The notes beneath the pieces are model-generated. The model did not search any database. It saw nothing but the letters and a program-made list of their open reading frames with translations, and was not told where the DNA came from. Made by a program: the position numbers and the translations under genes. Positions 41,221-42,951 of a stretch of 42,951 bases of DNA are shown here, piece after piece. Every line of letters begins with the position of its first letter. Positions within the stretch are counted from its first letter, which is position 1. The stretch spans positions 1 through 42,951 of the forward strand of contig NZ_JAUGQQ010000014.1 of NCBI RefSeq assembly GCF_030410135.1. Direction: 5' to 3'. Source of the DNA: Aequorivita aurantiaca (GTDB lineage Bacteria > Bacteroidota > Bacteroidia > Flavobacteriales > Flavobacteriaceae).

Positions 41221-41619
41221 ATGAACATTACATTGGAACAAGCGGAAAAGGTGATTGCCGCAGCAAAAAAGAAAGCAACCGACATAGACACCAAAATGAA
41301 CATTAGCGTGGTTGATAGCGGCGCAAACCAAGTGGCCTTTGCCCGTATGGACGGCGCTTGGCTGGGCAGTGCGGACATTGCCCTGAAAAAAGCCAAAACC
41401 GCAAGATTTTTTGATATGCCCACCGGCGAAATTGGCAAGCTATCACAGCCCGGCGAACCGCTGTACGGCATTGAACATTCCAACGGCGGGCTGATTTCCT
41501 TCCCCGGCGGGGTTTTATTGAAGAATAAAAATGGCGATATCATTGGCGCAGTGGGCGTGAGCGGAAGTACCGTGGATAATGACCATACCGTGGCAACCGC
41601 AGGGGCAGAAGCACTATAA
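41221..41619 (+). CDS. GlcG/HbpS family haem-binding-like protein
   Basis: 132 residues, single domain. [50 protein letters not shown] and [27 protein letters not shown] are the family motifs (formerly DUF336). HbpS binds haem outside the cell, and GlcG sits in glycolate operons; here there is no signal peptide and no glycolate gene, so the role is unclear. It is a single gene, with a terminator at 41641. Confidence 0.9.
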   Translation: MNITLEQAEKVIAAAKKKATDIDTKMNISVVDSGANQVAFARMDGAWLGSADIALKKAKTARFFDMPTGEIGKLSQPGEPLYGIEHSNGGLISFPGGVLLKNKNGDIIGAVGVSGSTVDNDHTVATAGAEAL

Positions 41620-41640
41620 ACAAATATGCCAAAAAGTAAT

Positions 41641-41667
41641 AAACCTCCAAACGGAGGTTTTTTTTTT
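41641..41667 (+). terminator. Terminator of the GlcG-like gene
   Basis: 8-bp perfect stem, AAACCTCC (41641-41648) with GGAGGTTT (41653-41660), 4-nt loop, then a run of T to 41667. Confidence 0.92.
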
Positions 41668-41826
41668 GATGTTAATAAGCTACTTCAGCAAAACAAAATT
41701 TGAAGCGGGAATCCTAATAGCCATAAAAATTGCCAAGAGTAAATAGAAAGTAACTATGGATCAATGTATTCTAATTGTATTACATTTACCCCGCAAAAAA
41801 AATTGCATCACGAAAACTTAAAAAAT

Positions 41827-42672
41827 ATGAAAAAAACAAAATTCATCTTTGCCATTATTCTGCTTAACGCATTTCTTATATCCTGTTCTTCAGATGACGA
41901 TTCAGACCCGGACCCGGAAACACCTTCGGGGAAATTGGTGAAATCTGAAAAAATAGATGATAACACTAAAACAGATTATTATTATAATGCCGATAACCTA
42001 TTGACTACCTACAGCGGCACCCGTATTGATTTTTCCTATACGTCAGATTTTAGTTATGATTCAGAAAAGAGACTAACAAGAGTGGTTTTTGAAGAAGCGG
42101 GCCCTAATCCATTTACGTCCGTAGTAACGTTTACTTATAATGCCGATGGACGTTTGTCTGGCTATGGCAACGGTCCTGATATTGTGGCCATAACCTACAA
42201 CGGCAACACGGTAACCGCAACTGGTGATTTTGCCGGCGGTCCGGACTCTGAAGTGTACATGGAGCTGAACGCCGCGGGGCAAATTGTTAAATATACCGAA
42301 AGCTACCAGTACACCCTTTTTGGTTATGATGCCAATGGCAATATGGTTTCCGCAGCGTCCTTTGACAATGATGACAACCCGCTTACGGCCTTCACCTTAA
42401 CCTATGATGATAAAACAAACCCATTTTATGGCCAGTTTGATTCCATTTATATTGAACGCTTCCTTGAATTCTTTGAGGATTTTGATGGTATTTATGTTAG
42501 CGGGTTTGAGGGGTACAGTTTCCCTTACTTCAAGAACAATATTACCTCCATCCAGGAAACTGGGGGCGATTCATTAATCTACACCTATGCGTATGATGCA
42601 GATGGATACCCAACCGTGGTGAATGAGGACGATATGGGCGATACCTATTCATACAGCATTTCATATTACTAA
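41827..42672 (+). CDS. YD-repeat lipoprotein
   Basis: 281 residues from the ATG at 41827; the frame is open from 41764, but the lipoprotein signal peptide (FIFAIILLNAFLISC, Cys20) begins at this Met. After an acidic linker (SSDDDSDPDPE) come several RHS/YD-like strands: YYYNADNLLTTYSG, FSYDSEKRLTRV, FTYNADGRLSGYG, YDANGNMV and YAYDADGYPTVV. These beta-hairpin units wrap into sheets in larger RHS proteins; here there are only about five to six and no toxin domain, so this is a small surface or periplasmic lipoprotein of unknown role. The acidic linker after the cysteine resembles lipoprotein export signals for the Bacteroidota cell surface. Confidence 0.82.
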   Translation: MKKTKFIFAIILLNAFLISCSSDDDSDPDPETPSGKLVKSEKIDDNTKTDYYYNADNLLTTYSGTRIDFSYTSDFSYDSEKRLTRVVFEEAGPNPFTSVVTFTYNADGRLSGYGNGPDIVAITYNGNTVTATGDFAGGPDSEVYMELNAAGQIVKYTESYQYTLFGYDANGNMVSAASFDNDDNPLTAFTLTYDDKTNPFYGQFDSIYIERFLEFFEDFDGIYVSGFEGYSFPYFKNNITSIQETGGDSLIYTYAYDADGYPTVVNEDDMGDTYSYSISYY

Positions 42673-42719
42673 CAGAGGAAGCAGGGCCACACCCCTTCAA
42701 CCCACTATTCAACACAAGG

Positions 42720-42747
42720 AAAAGCCGCTATGTAGCGGCTTTTTTTT
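42720..42747 (+). terminator. Terminator of the YD-repeat lipoprotein gene
   Basis: 10-bp perfect stem, AAAAGCCGCT (42720-42729) with AGCGGCTTTT (42734-42743), 4-nt loop, and T-run to 42747. Confidence 0.92.
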
Positions 42748-42797
42748 GTTCGCAATTGTTTTATGGTAGGAATATTCCTAAACCATTTAAGGGAAAT

Positions 42798-42855
42798 CCC
42801 CCCAAAAAAAACAGGGTTTTCCCCCTAAAAAAAACAGGGTTTTTCCTGTTGACTG
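42798..42855. repeat. Tandem 23-bp element upstream of the last gene
   Basis: Two copies of a C-run, an A8-run and CAGGGTTTT, with ACAGGG at 42811 and 42834 (23-bp period). The second copy runs into an inverted repeat, AACAGG-GTTTTT-CCTGTT (42833-42850). It is located 55-110 bp before the ATG at 42910, the position of a regulator-binding array. The rest of the 237-bp gap holds the terminator at 42720 and AT-rich sequence with no clear -33/-7 pair. Confidence 0.55.
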
Positions 42856-42909
42856 GTGTTTATATTTTCACCATAATTGTCACACTATAAACCACTTAAA
42901 TTTTACATT

Positions 42910-42951
42910 ATGAGCAACACGAATCAAAATTTGCTGAACCAGGTTCTTGCG
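42910..42951 (+). CDS. Start of an unidentified gene, 3' partial
   Basis: Fourteen codons, MSNTNQNLLNQVLA, run off the right edge. The ATG follows an AT-rich leader (ACTTAAATTTTACATT), like other starts in this window. The peptide is too short to assign; no signal peptide is evident at its start. The tandem element at 42798-42855 probably belongs to its regulatory region. Confidence 0.5.
   Translation, partial: MSNTNQNLLNQVLA

Noticed and set aside
41669-41746. A 25-codon ORF after the GlcG-like gene
   Set aside because: It starts directly at the end of a terminator T-run, has no promoter, and shows no recognisable composition of a real small protein.

Overview
The window is a chromosomal segment of a low-GC member of the Bacteroidota, most likely a Flavobacteriaceae bacterium; the genus cannot be fixed from the sequence. 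The evidence is: type IX secretion (T9SS) sorting domains of both type A and type B, a PorP/SprF-family protein, the cluster cinA-rpmB-rpmG-DUF4295-ftsY, promoters of the TAnnTTTG type, and start codons without clear Shine-Dalgarno sequences. I see no rRNA, tRNA, CRISPR array, insertion sequence or phage gene.

Layout. 1-6024: a surface-export cassette of a repeat adhesin (cut by the left edge, type B sorting domain), a PorP/SprF-like outer-membrane protein and a PorE-like TPR/propeller/OmpA protein. 6132-8034: a tight operon with 4-bp overlaps, idi, a QueD/PTPS-family gene and manA. 8104-12854: small accessory genes (88-aa helical protein, DUF4369 lipoprotein, DUF819 membrane protein, alpha/beta hydrolase, S1/P1 nuclease, DoxX-like protein). 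12979-17190: a 1403-aa secreted mosaic protein with a type A sorting domain. 17372-19264: htpG. 19632-22822: a KAS III enzyme, a CoA-binding protein and a sodium:solute symporter, with a likely small RNA gene between the first two. 22957-25449: a secreted BNR/sortilin-type propeller protein. 25534-32524: a long co-directional housekeeping run (recR, GT2, 2-oxoacid dehydrogenase E2, DEDDh exonuclease, FAH-family hydrolase, HPt protein, cinA, rpmB, rpmG, DUF4295). 32655-37132: ftsY, an S9 peptidase on the other strand, and rimO. 37238-38783: a small membrane protein and a GT4-like glycosyltransferase. 38822-40984: an eight-haem lipoprotein with HEAT-like and TPR regions. 41221-42672: a GlcG/HbpS-like protein and a YD-repeat lipoprotein. 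A new gene starts at 42910 and runs off the window.

How the parts fit. Three T9SS cargo proteins (1-3069, 12979-17190, 22957-25449) would cross the outer membrane by the same system, whose core genes are not here; only the first has a PorP/SprF and an OmpA partner beside it. Translation and protein targeting are represented by rpmB, rpmG, ftsY and rimO.

The signals least explained by annotation are: arrays of degenerate 7-8-nt words in the leaders or promoters of the E2, ftsY and rimO genes; a candidate small RNA on the minus strand at about 20829-20931; a strong terminator for one gene lying inside the coding sequence of the convergent gene (8399-8443); and a 23-bp tandem element upstream of the last gene (42798-42855). 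No clearly new defence or mobile system was found.
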